From an uncultured Collinsella sp. (lineage in GTDB: Bacteria > Actinomycetota > Coriobacteriia > Coriobacteriales > Coriobacteriaceae), in NCBI GenBank assembly GCA_902495155.1, contig CABUWD010000010.1, forward strand, positions 1-26,012: DNA of 26,012 nucleotides. The letters run 5' to 3'. The notes beneath the pieces were generated by a model that ran no database searches, was not told where the DNA came from, and saw only the letters and a list, made by a program, of their open reading frames with translations. Below, one piece after another: positions 6,254 through 13,144 of the stretch (positions are counted from its first letter, which is position 1; each line of letters begins with the position of its first letter). Both the position numbers and the translations under genes were made by a program.

Positions 6254-7672
6254 ATGGCCTACGACGCCAAGAAAATCTACTACCGCTTCGACGATCACCT
6301 GAGCCGCCTGGTTTTGGATTACGAGGCGAGCCGTCAGATTTCGCCCGAAAGCGAAAACCTCTACCACGGCCTGCCGACCGCCCCGTACGACGAGGGCCTG
6401 TTCGTAGAGCACAACGTCAAACGCGGCCTGCGCAATGCCGATGGCTCGGGCGTGGTCGCGGGCCTTACCCGCATCTCGGACGTGCACGGCTACAACAAGG
6501 TCGACGGCAAAGTCGTGCCCGATCAGGGCAAACTCACGCTTCGTGGCTACAGCATCGAGGACCTGGTCAACAACGCCCAGGCCGAGAATCGCTATGGCTA
6601 CGAAGAGGTCGCCTACCTGCTCATCACGGGCTCGCTGCCCAACAAAGAGGAGCTCGACGGTTTTTGCGGACGTCTGGGCGCTTTTAGGCATCTGAGCGAC
6701 GAGTACGTCAAAGAGTTCCCCATGACCACGGTGTCGTCGAGCATCATGAATGTGCTTCAGCGCGCCGTGCTGTTGCTCTACGCCTTCGACGCCGAGCCCG
6801 ACGCCATTACACCCGAGCACGAAATCGACGTCGCCATCTCCATGCTCGCCCGTCTCCCCCGCATCGCCGCCTTCGCGCATATGGCCTCGGTCGCCAAGCG
6901 CCGCGGTTCCGAGGTTCATGTACCGCATCCCACACCCGGTCTCTCCACCGCCGAGACCATCCTGCAGGTGTTGCGCGGCGGCATGGCATTCACCCGCGAC
7001 GAAGCCATGCTGCTCGACGTGATGCTCATGCTGCATGCCGAACACGGCGGCGGCAACAACTCCACGTTTGCCTGCCGCGTGCTGTCCTCCTCGGCCACCG
7101 ACCCGTATTCCGCCTACGCCGCGGCCATCGGCTCACTCAAGGGCCCGCGCCACGGCGGCGCCAACGCCAAGGTTGTCTCCATGCACGAGGACATCCGCGC
7201 ACATGTCTCCAACTGGGAGGACGAGGACGAGGTCGCAGCCTACCTGGGCAAGATTCTCGACAAGCAGGCCTTCGACGGCACGGGTCTCATCTACGGTATG
7301 GGCCACGCCGTCTACACGCTGAGCGACCCGCGCGCCGAGGTCTGCCGCCGTTACGCGCGCACGCTTGCCGCCAAGAAGGACCTGGGCGAGGAGTTCGCGC
7401 TCATCGAGCGCATCGAGCGCCTGGCCCCGCAAGTGATGCGCGATCACGGCATGACCAAGCCTATCTGCGCCAACATCGACCTGTACACAGGCTTTATCTA
7501 CAAGATGCTCGGCGTGCCCGAGACGCTCTTTACGCCGCTATTCGCCGTCGCCCGCATGGCCGGCTGGTCGGCGCACCGCATGGAAGAGCTCTTCTGCGCG
7601 CATCGCATCATCCGCCCGGCATACCGTCCGGTGATCGAGCCGCTGGAGTACAAGCCGCTCGCTGACCGCTAG
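6254..7672 (+). CDS. gltA: Citrate synthase (citrate/2-methylcitrate synthase family)
   Basis: The 472-residue enzyme condenses acetyl-CoA with oxaloacetate to citrate in the cytoplasm. All three catalytic residues are present: H264 in LMLHAEHGGGNNSTF, H300 in GPRHGGAN and D409 in NIDLYTGF. The long N-terminal part (about 1-110), with LRGYSIEDLV at 96-105, and the GMGHAVY segment (348-354) are normal for the family. Length is slightly above that of most Gram-positive enzymes (about 370-430) owing to an N-terminal extension of about 70 residues. A strong Shine-Dalgarno precedes the ATG. It follows the ACT-domain gene and ends 23 bases before a strong terminator. No other TCA-cycle gene is nearby, so its likely purpose is citrate for glutamate synthesis. 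A methylcitrate role cannot be excluded from sequence alone. Confidence 0.95.
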   Translation: MAYDAKKIYYRFDDHLSRLVLDYEASRQISPESENLYHGLPTAPYDEGLFVEHNVKRGLRNADGSGVVAGLTRISDVHGYNKVDGKVVPDQGKLTLRGYSIEDLVNNAQAENRYGYEEVAYLLITGSLPNKEELDGFCGRLGAFRHLSDEYVKEFPMTTVSSSIMNVLQRAVLLLYAFDAEPDAITPEHEIDVAISMLARLPRIAAFAHMASVAKRRGSEVHVPHPTPGLSTAETILQVLRGGMAFTRDEAMLLDVMLMLHAEHGGGNNSTFACRVLSSSATDPYSAYAAAIGSLKGPRHGGANAKVVSMHEDIRAHVSNWEDEDEVAAYLGKILDKQAFDGTGLIYGMGHAVYTLSDPRAEVCRRYARTLAAKKDLGEEFALIERIERLAPQVMRDHGMTKPICANIDLYTGFIYKMLGVPETLFTPLFAVARMAGWSAHRMEELFCAHRIIRPAYRPVIEPLEYKPLADR

Positions 7673-7695
7673 GACGCGGACCGTTATAGAACCCG

Positions 7696-7735
7696 AGCGT
7701 GGCCAGGGCATCACCGCCCTCGGCCACGCTTTTTA
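7696..7735 (+). terminator. Intrinsic terminator after citrate synthase
   Basis: AGCGTGGCC-AGGGC pairs with GCCCT-C-GGCCACGCT around a 6-base loop, followed by TTTTTAT. This closes the ACT-citrate synthase operon, and the next gene starts 25 bases after it. Confidence 0.9.
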
Positions 7736-7759
7736 TGCCAGCAGAAAGGGCTGCATCAA

Positions 7760-8602
7760 ATGATTGTGTTTTCCGATATGGACGGAACGCTGTTGACGAG
7801 CGATAAGCAGATGAGCGATGCCACCTGGGCGATGCTCGACGAGCTCGCTCGACGCGGGATTGAATTTGTGCCCTGCACGGGACGTCCGCTGTCGGGCATC
7901 TTTGAGCCCATCCTCGCCCATACCGCCGTGCACTATGCCGTTTGCGCCAATGGCGCCAGCGTCTGGCAGCTCGACGACGATGTGCCCACCGACGCCTCGC
8001 GCGCCACGTGCATCTTGAGCCGTCCGCTCGATTGCGGCATTGCCCATCGCATCCATCGCATCGCCGCCGGCCACGATGTGACCTTCGATATCTTCGCGGA
8101 TGGGCAGTGCTTCCTCCCCCGCTCGCTCTACACGCGCCTGGACGAATTCTGCGGCGGCGACCCCCACATCGCGGCTTCGCTCAAGCGCACACGAACACCG
8201 ATCGACATGGATATCGACAGCAAGATCGACGAGGTCGAGACGCTCGAGCGCATCGCCATGTACTGGCACAACCCGGCTGATCGCGACGCCATCGCGGCGG
8301 AACTCGACACGCTCGGAGGCATTGAAGTCACGCGTTCGTACGCCATGAATATCGAGGTCATGGGCGAGGGCGCCACCAAGGGAACGGCCCTCACGTGGCT
8401 CTGCGAGCACCTGGGCGAGCGTCTCGCCGACGCTTGGGCGTTCGGCGACAACATCAACGACATCCCCATGCTGCAGGCAGCGGGCCACGGCATGGCCATG
8501 ATCAACGCCGAGCCCGAGGACCGCGAGGCCGCCGACGCCATCACCGAATACGACAACGACCACGACGGCGTCGCCCGCACCATCATGGCCGCTCTCGCCT
8601 AG
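7760..8602 (+). CDS. HAD-superfamily (Cof-type, subclass IIB) hydrolase
   Basis: The 280-residue protein is a cytoplasmic phosphatase of the Cof/YbiV type, acting on small phosphorylated metabolites; the substrate cannot be told from sequence. Motif I is DMDGT (D6, D8 catalytic), motif II T40 in PCTGRP, motif III K207 in GATKGTAL and motif IV GDNINDIPM (D230, D234). The C2B cap lies between motifs II and III (about 80-195). The ATG at 7760 follows GAAAGGG by nine bases. It is monocistronic: a terminator precedes it and it converges with another HAD gene across a repeat. The two HAD genes are paralogues in family but only distantly similar. Confidence 0.92.
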   Translation: MIVFSDMDGTLLTSDKQMSDATWAMLDELARRGIEFVPCTGRPLSGIFEPILAHTAVHYAVCANGASVWQLDDDVPTDASRATCILSRPLDCGIAHRIHRIAAGHDVTFDIFADGQCFLPRSLYTRLDEFCGGDPHIAASLKRTRTPIDMDIDSKIDEVETLERIAMYWHNPADRDAIAAELDTLGGIEVTRSYAMNIEVMGEGATKGTALTWLCEHLGERLADAWAFGDNINDIPMLQAAGHGMAMINAEPEDREAADAITEYDNDHDGVARTIMAALA

Positions 8603-8631
8603 CAGCAGCAACCCGGCAGGGTAGCTAAAAC

Positions 8632-8738
8632 AGTCATTGGGGACGTTCTTGAATGACTAGTCGTTGGGGACACTCTTCGCAAAAAGCTGCAAGGATTGTC
8701 CCCCACTGTCGGCAGAAAAGGAACGTCCCCATCTGCCG
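8632..8738. repeat. Compound REP-like repeat: two units head to head between convergent genes
   Basis: A type II unit lies on the minus strand at 8677-8632 (AAGAGTGTCCCC, then CGACTAGTCA, then AAGAACGTCCCC, then AATGACT). A type I unit lies on the plus strand at 8691-8738 (AAGGATTGTCCC, then TGTCGGCAG, then AAAAGGAACGTCCCC, then TCTGCC). The same two designs recur at 9698 and 11725. The element fills the gap between two convergent stop codons (8602 and 8741). The layout (conserved arm, short palindrome, conserved arm, half palindrome) is like REP elements mobilised by REP-associated (Y1) transposases; no such transposase is in this window. Confidence 0.75.
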
Positions 8739-8740
8739 GA

Positions 8741-9535
8741 TTAGGAGAGACTCTCCAGCACGCGACGGAGCTCCTGCTGGACGGCGTGGTCGCGGTTACA
8801 ACCCACCACGCGATCGGCCACCGCCTTGAGCGCGGGGCGCGCATTTTCCATCGCGCAGCCCGTGCCGACAAAGCGAATGATCTCGTAGTCGTTCATCGAG
8901 TCGCCAAACGCCATGACCTCGTCGCGTTCGACGCCATAGTGCTCCATGAGCTGCTCGATTCCCGAGGCTTTCGACACACCGGGCTGCATGGCATCGATCC
9001 ATGCGTTTCCAGAAGGCGCAAAGGTAAAAAGCTGGCCAAGCTCGCGCTGCAGTACGTAGGCACTGTCCATAACGGCACAGTCATCGCAAAAGATACTCGC
9101 CTTGATGATATTTACGCTGGGATCGGGCAGCTCCCAAATGCGCTCGGCATTGGGAAGGTCCTTATCGACCTCACGCACGAACTTGCACTCGTCATCGAGC
9201 AGGAAGGACTTGGTTCGGTCAAAGAGCGCAAGATGCAGATTGGGAAACGTCCTGACGGCTTGGGCGAGCCTTCGAATCGCCAGGTGGGAATACACCTCAC
9301 GGTCCACCATCTTACCGTCGGCGTAGACTTGGGCGCCGTTAGCGGCGACAAAGTCCATCTTGTCGCGAACGGGCGCAAAGAACTCGCACAGGCGATCGTA
9401 GCGACGACCTGACGATGCAGCGAAATGCACGCCATGCTCGTGTAGCGCCAGAATCAGTTCGTAGGTCTCGGGAGGCACCTGGCCGTTTTCGTCAAGCAGT
9501 GTGCCGTCCATATCGGATGCAATCAGTTTAAACAT
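8741..9535 (-). CDS. HAD-superfamily (Cof-type, subclass IIB) hydrolase
   Basis: The 264-residue protein is a second Cof-type phosphatase. Motif I is DMDGT (D8, D10), motif II S42 in ASSGRR, motif III K189 in GVSKASG and motif IV GDSMNDYE (D212, D216), with the cap domain at about 80-185. Its substrate is not predictable. The ATG at 9535 is preceded by TTTTCT and, eight bases up, by AAGGGAG, which forms the 3' arm of a long hairpin, so translation may be controlled by RNA structure. The gene lies 206 bases downstream of adenine deaminase on the same strand and could be partly co-transcribed. Its TAA stop begins two bases after the end of a REP-like unit. Confidence 0.92.
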   Translation of the reverse strand: MFKLIASDMDGTLLDENGQVPPETYELILALHEHGVHFAASSGRRYDRLCEFFAPVRDKMDFVAANGAQVYADGKMVDREVYSHLAIRRLAQAVRTFPNLHLALFDRTKSFLLDDECKFVREVDKDLPNAERIWELPDPSVNIIKASIFCDDCAVMDSAYVLQRELGQLFTFAPSGNAWIDAMQPGVSKASGIEQLMEHYGVERDEVMAFGDSMNDYEIIRFVGTGCAMENARPALKAVADRVVGCNRDHAVQQELRRVLESLS

Positions 9536-9540
9536 AGAAA

Positions 9541-9602
9541 AGCTCCCTTCGGGCTTGTTGGAATCAAACGCGTATCCGATTCCAACGTACCCAAAGGGAG
9601 CT
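9541..9602 (-). promoter_or_regulatory. Long leader hairpin that buries the Shine-Dalgarno of the HAD gene
   Basis: On the minus strand AGCTCCCTTTGGG (9602-9590) pairs with CCCGAAGGGAGCT (9553-9541) with one mismatch, and inside it TTGGAATC (9585-9578) pairs with GATTCCAA (9565-9558). The 3' arm contains the ribosome binding site AAGGGAG and is followed by TTTTCT and then the ATG. It could act as a translational switch or as an intrinsic terminator placed just before the start codon. No known riboswitch class was recognised. Confidence 0.65.
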
Positions 9603-9633
9603 CAAATAAGACTCCGCGGGCGCAAACGTTTCA

Positions 9634-9670
9634 AGGACCTGGCAAATAGCTCACACATGCCAGAGGTCCT
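9634..9670 (-). other. Stem-loop between adenine deaminase and the HAD gene
   Basis: AGGACC-TC-TGGCA (9670-9658) pairs with TGCCAGGTCCT (9644-9634) around a 13-base loop, with a two-base bulge. No T-run follows on the minus strand. It may be a weak end structure of the adenine deaminase message or part of the HAD leader. Confidence 0.4.
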
Positions 9671-9697
9671 ACGGTCGCGGCGTCAGGCAGCGCGCCA

Positions 9698-9747
9698 AAG
9701 AGTGTCCCCGATGACTAGTCGTTTAAGAACGTCCCCGATGACTAGTC
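9698..9747 (+). repeat. REP-like repeat, type II unit, overlapping the adenine deaminase stop codon
   Basis: AAGAGTGTCCCC, ATGACTAGTC, TTTAAGAACGTCCCC and ATGACTAGTC follow in order. It aligns almost base for base with the minus-strand unit at 8677-8632. The final palindrome GACTAGTC (9740-9747) provides, on the minus strand, the GAC codon for the last aspartate and the TAG stop (9744-9742) of adenine deaminase. Confidence 0.75.
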
Positions 9748-11562
9748 GGCGTAGGTGAAGGTTGTGACGTCGAACATGCCCTCGGGGCGGATGCGGAGCG
9801 TCGGGATGACCGGCAGGGGCAGGAAGATGATGCCCATGATGGGGTCGAGCGGCGGCTCAATACCCATGGCGCGCGCCTTGACCATAAAGTCGTCGTGCTG
9901 CGCAGCAACGTCCTCGGCCGTGCCTTCGCTCATAAGGCCACCGAGCGCCAGCGGAATACGCGCCACGACCTTGCCGTTGCGCACCAGCACGTGGCCGCCC
10001 TGGCCCACGGCCTCGACGGCAGCCATCATATCAGCCGCGCTGTCGCCCACCACGCACACGTTGTGCGAGTCGTGGCCGATCGTCGAGGCGATGGCACCGC
10101 CCGTGATGGTAAAGCCGCGCACCCAGCCGCGACCGATATGCTTGCCGACCAGGCCCAGGCCAGCGGGGCCGTCGCCATCGGCGCCCTCGGCCTGCAGCGA
10201 CACGCCGCGGCCGTGGCGCTCGATCAGCATAATGCGGCGCAGGCCCTCGGCACTCTCGGGGCGAGCCATACCCGTGATGGCCTTGCCCGGCACCACGTCG
10301 ATCACGGCCTCGCCCGGCTTAAAGGCATAGTCGAACACGTCGAGCGAAAGCTTCGGCAGCTTAACGGAGGCGCGCAGCTCATCGGCAAGGGCCGCAACCT
10401 CGGCCATCTCGGGTGCGATCTCGCCCACAAAGGTGCCGTCCTGCGCCACCAGGGCACCGGCGGCATATACACGATGCGGAGCCGTGGCAAACGTCAGGTC
10501 ATTGAGCACCAGCAGGTCGGCACGCTTGCCCGGGGCAATCGCACCGCGGAGCTCGTGCGGGTCGCGGCAGCCGTGATCCAGGCCAAACGCCTCGGCCGTG
10601 GAGAGGGACGCCATAGAGATAGCGACCACGGGCTCGATACCGGCCTCAATCGCCACGCGGCAGGCATTGTCGATCATGCCGGTTGCAAGCGCATCGGAAG
10701 GAGCGCGGTCGTCAGTCGCAAAGCAGCAGCGGCGGGCGCGCGCGGGATTCTCCAGCAGCATCGGCGACAGGTTGGCCAGATCATGGCTGCACGTACCCTC
10801 GCGCAGCATCACGTACATGCCGCGAGACAGCTTGTCGAGCGCCTCCTCGGGAATCGTCGACTCGTGGTCGGCAATAATACCCGCCGCGGCATAGGCATTG
10901 AGGTCCTTGCCGGCAACGAGCGGCGCATGGCCGTCGACCTGCTTGGACGGCGTCTGGTTGGCAGCATCGATGCGAGCGCAGGTCTCGGGATCGGCCATAA
11001 AGACGCCCGGCAGGTTCATCATCTCGCCCAGGCCAAAAACGTCGCCCGGATGCTCGGCAAAAAACGCCTGCATGTCAGCAGCGGTAATCACAGCGCCCGC
11101 TTGCTCATCGGGCAGCGCGGGCACGCATGAGGGCATCATGTACTTGATGGAAATGGGCGCGCGGCGACCGTCCTCGATCATAAAGCGCAGGCCGTCGAGC
11201 CCCGCCACGTTGGCGATCTCGTGGCTGTCGGCAATGGCGGTGGTGGTACCGCGCGTCGCCGCCATGCGCGCATACTCGGCGGGACGGATGTTCGAGGACT
11301 CAATGTGCAGATGTCCGTCGATAAAGCCGGGGGCGAGATAGCGGCCCTGGCAGTCAATGACCTCGGCAGCCTCGTAGGTGCCGGCGGCATCGTCGCGACC
11401 ATCGTAGAGCACGCCGACGATCACACCGTCCTTGACGGCAACGCTGCCGGGCGCCACACGCTGGCCATACACGTCGACAATCTGCGCATTGATAAACAGC
11501 GTGTCGACGGGCACGCGGCCCTCGGCGGCCTCGATCACAGACCTCATGACCTCAACGGACAT
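9742..11562 (-). CDS. ade: Adenine deaminase
   Basis: The 606-residue enzyme deaminates adenine to hypoxanthine and ammonia in purine salvage. The ATG at 11562 is chosen because AAGGAG lies five bases upstream and because the open frame above it (to 11739) covers regulatory DNA. It is an amidohydrolase-superfamily protein: metal-binding GFIDGHLHIESS at 79-90 (H84, H86), IADSHEIANV at 110-119 (H114), DGHAPLVAGKDLNAY and DHESTIPEEAL with further conserved histidines, and FATDDRAPSD with the conserved aspartate. The C-terminal adenine deaminase domain carries GHDSHNVCVVG. Length agrees with the AdeC family. The gene stands alone, with a structured upstream region, and its stop codon lies inside a REP-like repeat, so the end of the protein (FTYAD) may have been set by repeat insertion. 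Confidence 0.93.
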   Translation of the reverse strand: MSVEVMRSVIEAAEGRVPVDTLFINAQIVDVYGQRVAPGSVAVKDGVIVGVLYDGRDDAAGTYEAAEVIDCQGRYLAPGFIDGHLHIESSNIRPAEYARMAATRGTTTAIADSHEIANVAGLDGLRFMIEDGRRAPISIKYMMPSCVPALPDEQAGAVITAADMQAFFAEHPGDVFGLGEMMNLPGVFMADPETCARIDAANQTPSKQVDGHAPLVAGKDLNAYAAAGIIADHESTIPEEALDKLSRGMYVMLREGTCSHDLANLSPMLLENPARARRCCFATDDRAPSDALATGMIDNACRVAIEAGIEPVVAISMASLSTAEAFGLDHGCRDPHELRGAIAPGKRADLLVLNDLTFATAPHRVYAAGALVAQDGTFVGEIAPEMAEVAALADELRASVKLPKLSLDVFDYAFKPGEAVIDVVPGKAITGMARPESAEGLRRIMLIERHGRGVSLQAEGADGDGPAGLGLVGKHIGRGWVRGFTITGGAIASTIGHDSHNVCVVGDSAADMMAAVEAVGQGGHVLVRNGKVVARIPLALGGLMSEGTAEDVAAQHDDFMVKARAMGIEPPLDPIMGIIFLPLPVIPTLRIRPEGMFDVTTFTYAD

Positions 11563-11582
11563 ACATACTCCTTTAACCGTAG

Positions 11583-11618
11583 AAAAAAGCTGCGGAGCGG
11601 ACAGACCTTCACCGCAGC
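11583..11618 (-). terminator. Attenuator-like terminator hairpin in the leader of adenine deaminase
   Basis: On the minus strand GCTGCGG (11618-11612) pairs with CCGCAGC (11595-11589) around a 16-base loop and is followed at once by TTTTTT (11588-11583). The Shine-Dalgarno of the deaminase begins about 10 bases later. A complete terminator between promoter and start codon implies conditional read-through. Confidence 0.7.
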
Positions 11619-11630
11619 AGACCAATAGCC

Positions 11631-11658
11631 ATTGTATGCCCAAACGATGGGTCAACAA
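11631..11658 (-). promoter_or_regulatory. Candidate promoter for adenine deaminase
   Basis: On the minus strand TTGTTG (11658-11653) and TACAAT (11636-11631) are separated by 16 bases. The -10 matches 5 of 6 consensus bases, the -35 only 3 of 6. If used, transcription would start near 11624 and the terminator hairpin would be the first structure in the message. The same bases can form a hairpin (ATTGT/ACAAT with CCCA/TGGG inside) if transcription starts further upstream. Confidence 0.4.
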
Positions 11659-11661
11659 TAC

Positions 11662-11720
11662 ACCTCTCCGCTTAACGGCACACGCCACTTGGTGCAATGA
11701 GGAGAGGTTGCTTTGCACCA
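11662..11720 (-). promoter_or_regulatory. Perfect inverted repeat with pseudoknot potential upstream of adenine deaminase
   Basis: TTGGTGCAA (11720-11712) and TTGCACCAA (11697-11689) are perfect 9-bp arms around a 14-base loop. Seven bases of the loop, ACCTCTC (11707-11701), are complementary to GAGAGGT at 11668-11662, which would form an H-type pseudoknot in RNA. As DNA, the arms could be a repressor site upstream of the candidate promoter. No purine riboswitch consensus was found here. Confidence 0.5.
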
Positions 11721-11724
11721 ATGA

Positions 11725-11771
11725 CAAGGAGTGTCCCAAAGTGCCGGCACAAAAGGAACGTCCCCAAGTGC
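11725..11771 (+). repeat. REP-like repeat, type I unit
   Basis: AAGGAGTGTCCC, AAAGTGCCGGCAC, AAAAGGAACGTCCCC and AAGTGCC follow in order. It aligns with the plus-strand unit at 8691-8738. The palindrome GTGCCGGCAC and the terminal half copy GTGCC show the same design as the TGACTAGTC-type units. It abuts the tyrS terminator. Confidence 0.75.
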
Positions 11772-11808
11772 CAAAAAAGGCCGCAGTCGGGATTCCCGGC
11801 TGCGGCCT
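11772..11808 (-). terminator. Intrinsic terminator after tyrS
   Basis: On the minus strand AAGGCCGCAG-C-CGGGA pairs with TCCCG-A-CTGCGGCCTT, followed by a run of T. It lies 29 bases after the tyrS stop. Confidence 0.9.
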
Positions 11809-11836
11809 TATTGCACTTGTGAGGTCAACTCGCTCG

Positions 11837-13048
11837 TTAGACCAACTTGAAGCCCTTGCGCTTGCCTACGGAGAGGGTGTCGCCCAGCTTGAGGGCACTA
11901 GGGTCGATGTTGTAGCTCTTGGGAGCCACGGCCTTGCCGTTGATCTTGACACCGCCGCCGTCGATATCGCGACGAGCCTGGCCGGCGCTCGCCGAAAGAC
12001 CCAAGTCCTTGAGCAGGCCGGCGAGGTAGATCTGGCCCTCGTCGTTAACAGTCAGCTCAACGTGCTTCTCGGGGAAGTCGGCGAGCTGGCCCTCCTTGAA
12101 CACGCGGTCGAACTCGGCCTGAGCCTCGTCGCCGGCACCGGCGCCGTGGTAGGTGTCGCACAGGTCGCGGCCCAGAGCGCGCTTGAGCTCGTAGGGGTCG
12201 GCAGAACCATCGGCCAGGGCGGCGTCGATCTTGTCGACCTCGGCCGGGGTGAGCGAGCTGGCCAGACGATAGTACTTGCCGATCATCTCGTCGGGGATGG
12301 ACATGGTCTTGCCGAACATATCCTTGGGGGCGTCGGTCAGGCCGATGTAGTTGCCATAGGACTTGGACATCTTACGAACGCCATCGGTGCCCTCGAGCAG
12401 CGGCATGGTGAGCGCGATCTGGGGCTCCATACCCATCTTCTCCATGAGCTCACGGCCGGCGAGCAGGTTGAAGAGCTGATCGGTGCCGCCCATCTCCACG
12501 TCGGCCTTGATCTGCACAGAGTCGAAAGCCTGCATCACGGGATACAGGAACTCATGCAGGGCGATCGGCGTCTGAGACTGGTAGCGCTTGGTAAAGTCGT
12601 CGCGCTCAAGAATGCGGGCAACGGTGAACTTGGAGCACACCTGCAGCAGGCCGGCCAGATCCATCGAAAGGATCCAATCGCCGTTGTGCACGATGGTGGT
12701 CTTCTCGGGGTCCAGGATCTTCATGGCCTGGCTCACGTAGGTCTCGGCGTTGGCCTCGATCTGCTCCTGCGAAAGCTGCGGACGCGTGGAGTTCTTGCCC
12801 GAGGGGTCACCAATCAACGCGGTACCGTTGCCGATGATGAGGGTGACGTTGTGGCCCAGGTCCTGGAACTGGCGCATCTTGCGCAGCGGCACGGCATGGC
12901 CCAGGTGCAGGTCGGGGCTGGTGGGGTCGACGCCGAGCTTGATGTTGAGGGGCTCGCCCTTCTCAAGCTTCTTGCGAAGGTCGGCCTCGGGAACGATCTG
13001 CGCGGCGCCCGAGGTGATGATACGCATTTGCTCGTCAACAGACAGCAT
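11837..13048 (-). CDS. tyrS: Tyrosyl-tRNA synthetase
   Basis: The 403-residue class I synthetase charges tRNA-Tyr. The ATP-binding HIGH motif is HLGH (48-51) in PTSPDLHLGH, and the KMSKS loop is at 226-230. The tyrosine pocket segment is IKADVEMGGTDQLFN (180-194). An S4 RNA-binding domain covers about 340-403, with GQARRDIDGGGVKING. Length and motifs fit the TyrZ-like (type 2) bacterial form. GGAGG lies seven bases before the ATG. The gene is single, with its own terminator. No T-box is recognisable in the short upstream region; instead a small hairpin is present at 13070-13096. Confidence 0.96.
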   Translation of the reverse strand: MLSVDEQMRIITSGAAQIVPEADLRKKLEKGEPLNIKLGVDPTSPDLHLGHAVPLRKMRQFQDLGHNVTLIIGNGTALIGDPSGKNSTRPQLSQEQIEANAETYVSQAMKILDPEKTTIVHNGDWILSMDLAGLLQVCSKFTVARILERDDFTKRYQSQTPIALHEFLYPVMQAFDSVQIKADVEMGGTDQLFNLLAGRELMEKMGMEPQIALTMPLLEGTDGVRKMSKSYGNYIGLTDAPKDMFGKTMSIPDEMIGKYYRLASSLTPAEVDKIDAALADGSADPYELKRALGRDLCDTYHGAGAGDEAQAEFDRVFKEGQLADFPEKHVELTVNDEGQIYLAGLLKDLGLSASAGQARRDIDGGGVKINGKAVAPKSYNIDPSALKLGDTLSVGKRKGFKLV

Positions 13049-13069
13049 TGGGTATCCTCCTTTTGCTAT

Positions 13070-13096
13070 AGCACCCTCGCCGAAAACGGCGGTGCT
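13070..13096 (-). other. Leader hairpin upstream of tyrS
   Basis: AGCACC and GGTGCT are the outer arms and GCCG/CGGC the inner arms with a TTTT loop and a three-base bulge. It lies just upstream of the AAAGGAGG of tyrS. It is too small to be a T-box; a role in message stability or translation is possible. Confidence 0.4.
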
Positions 13097-13144
13097 GGAA
13101 GTCCATAAACTCTCTTATGATAACAAACTGACGCGACGCGGCAC

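Noticed and set aside
5669..7045. Long minus-strand open frame of 458 codons
   Set aside because: It overlaps the ACT-domain and citrate synthase genes, which have clear family motifs; it is an open antisense frame caused by high GC.
9895..11130. Plus-strand open frame of 411 codons, histidine-rich
   Set aside because: It mirrors the adenine deaminase gene on the other strand and shows no family pattern.
11563..11730. Classic purine riboswitch upstream of adenine deaminase
   Set aside because: The conserved core bases of the purine aptamer (such as the TATA-flanked P1 and paired GG/CC loops) could not be found; the structure seen is different.
11432..13108. Long plus-strand open frame of 558 codons
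   Set aside because: It is antisense to tyrS and the ade leader, with no recognisable domain; a compositional shadow.
13049..13144. Possible T-box leader upstream of tyrS
   Set aside because: The gap is only 96 bases and has no AGGGTGG-like antiterminator sequence or terminator; only a small hairpin is present.
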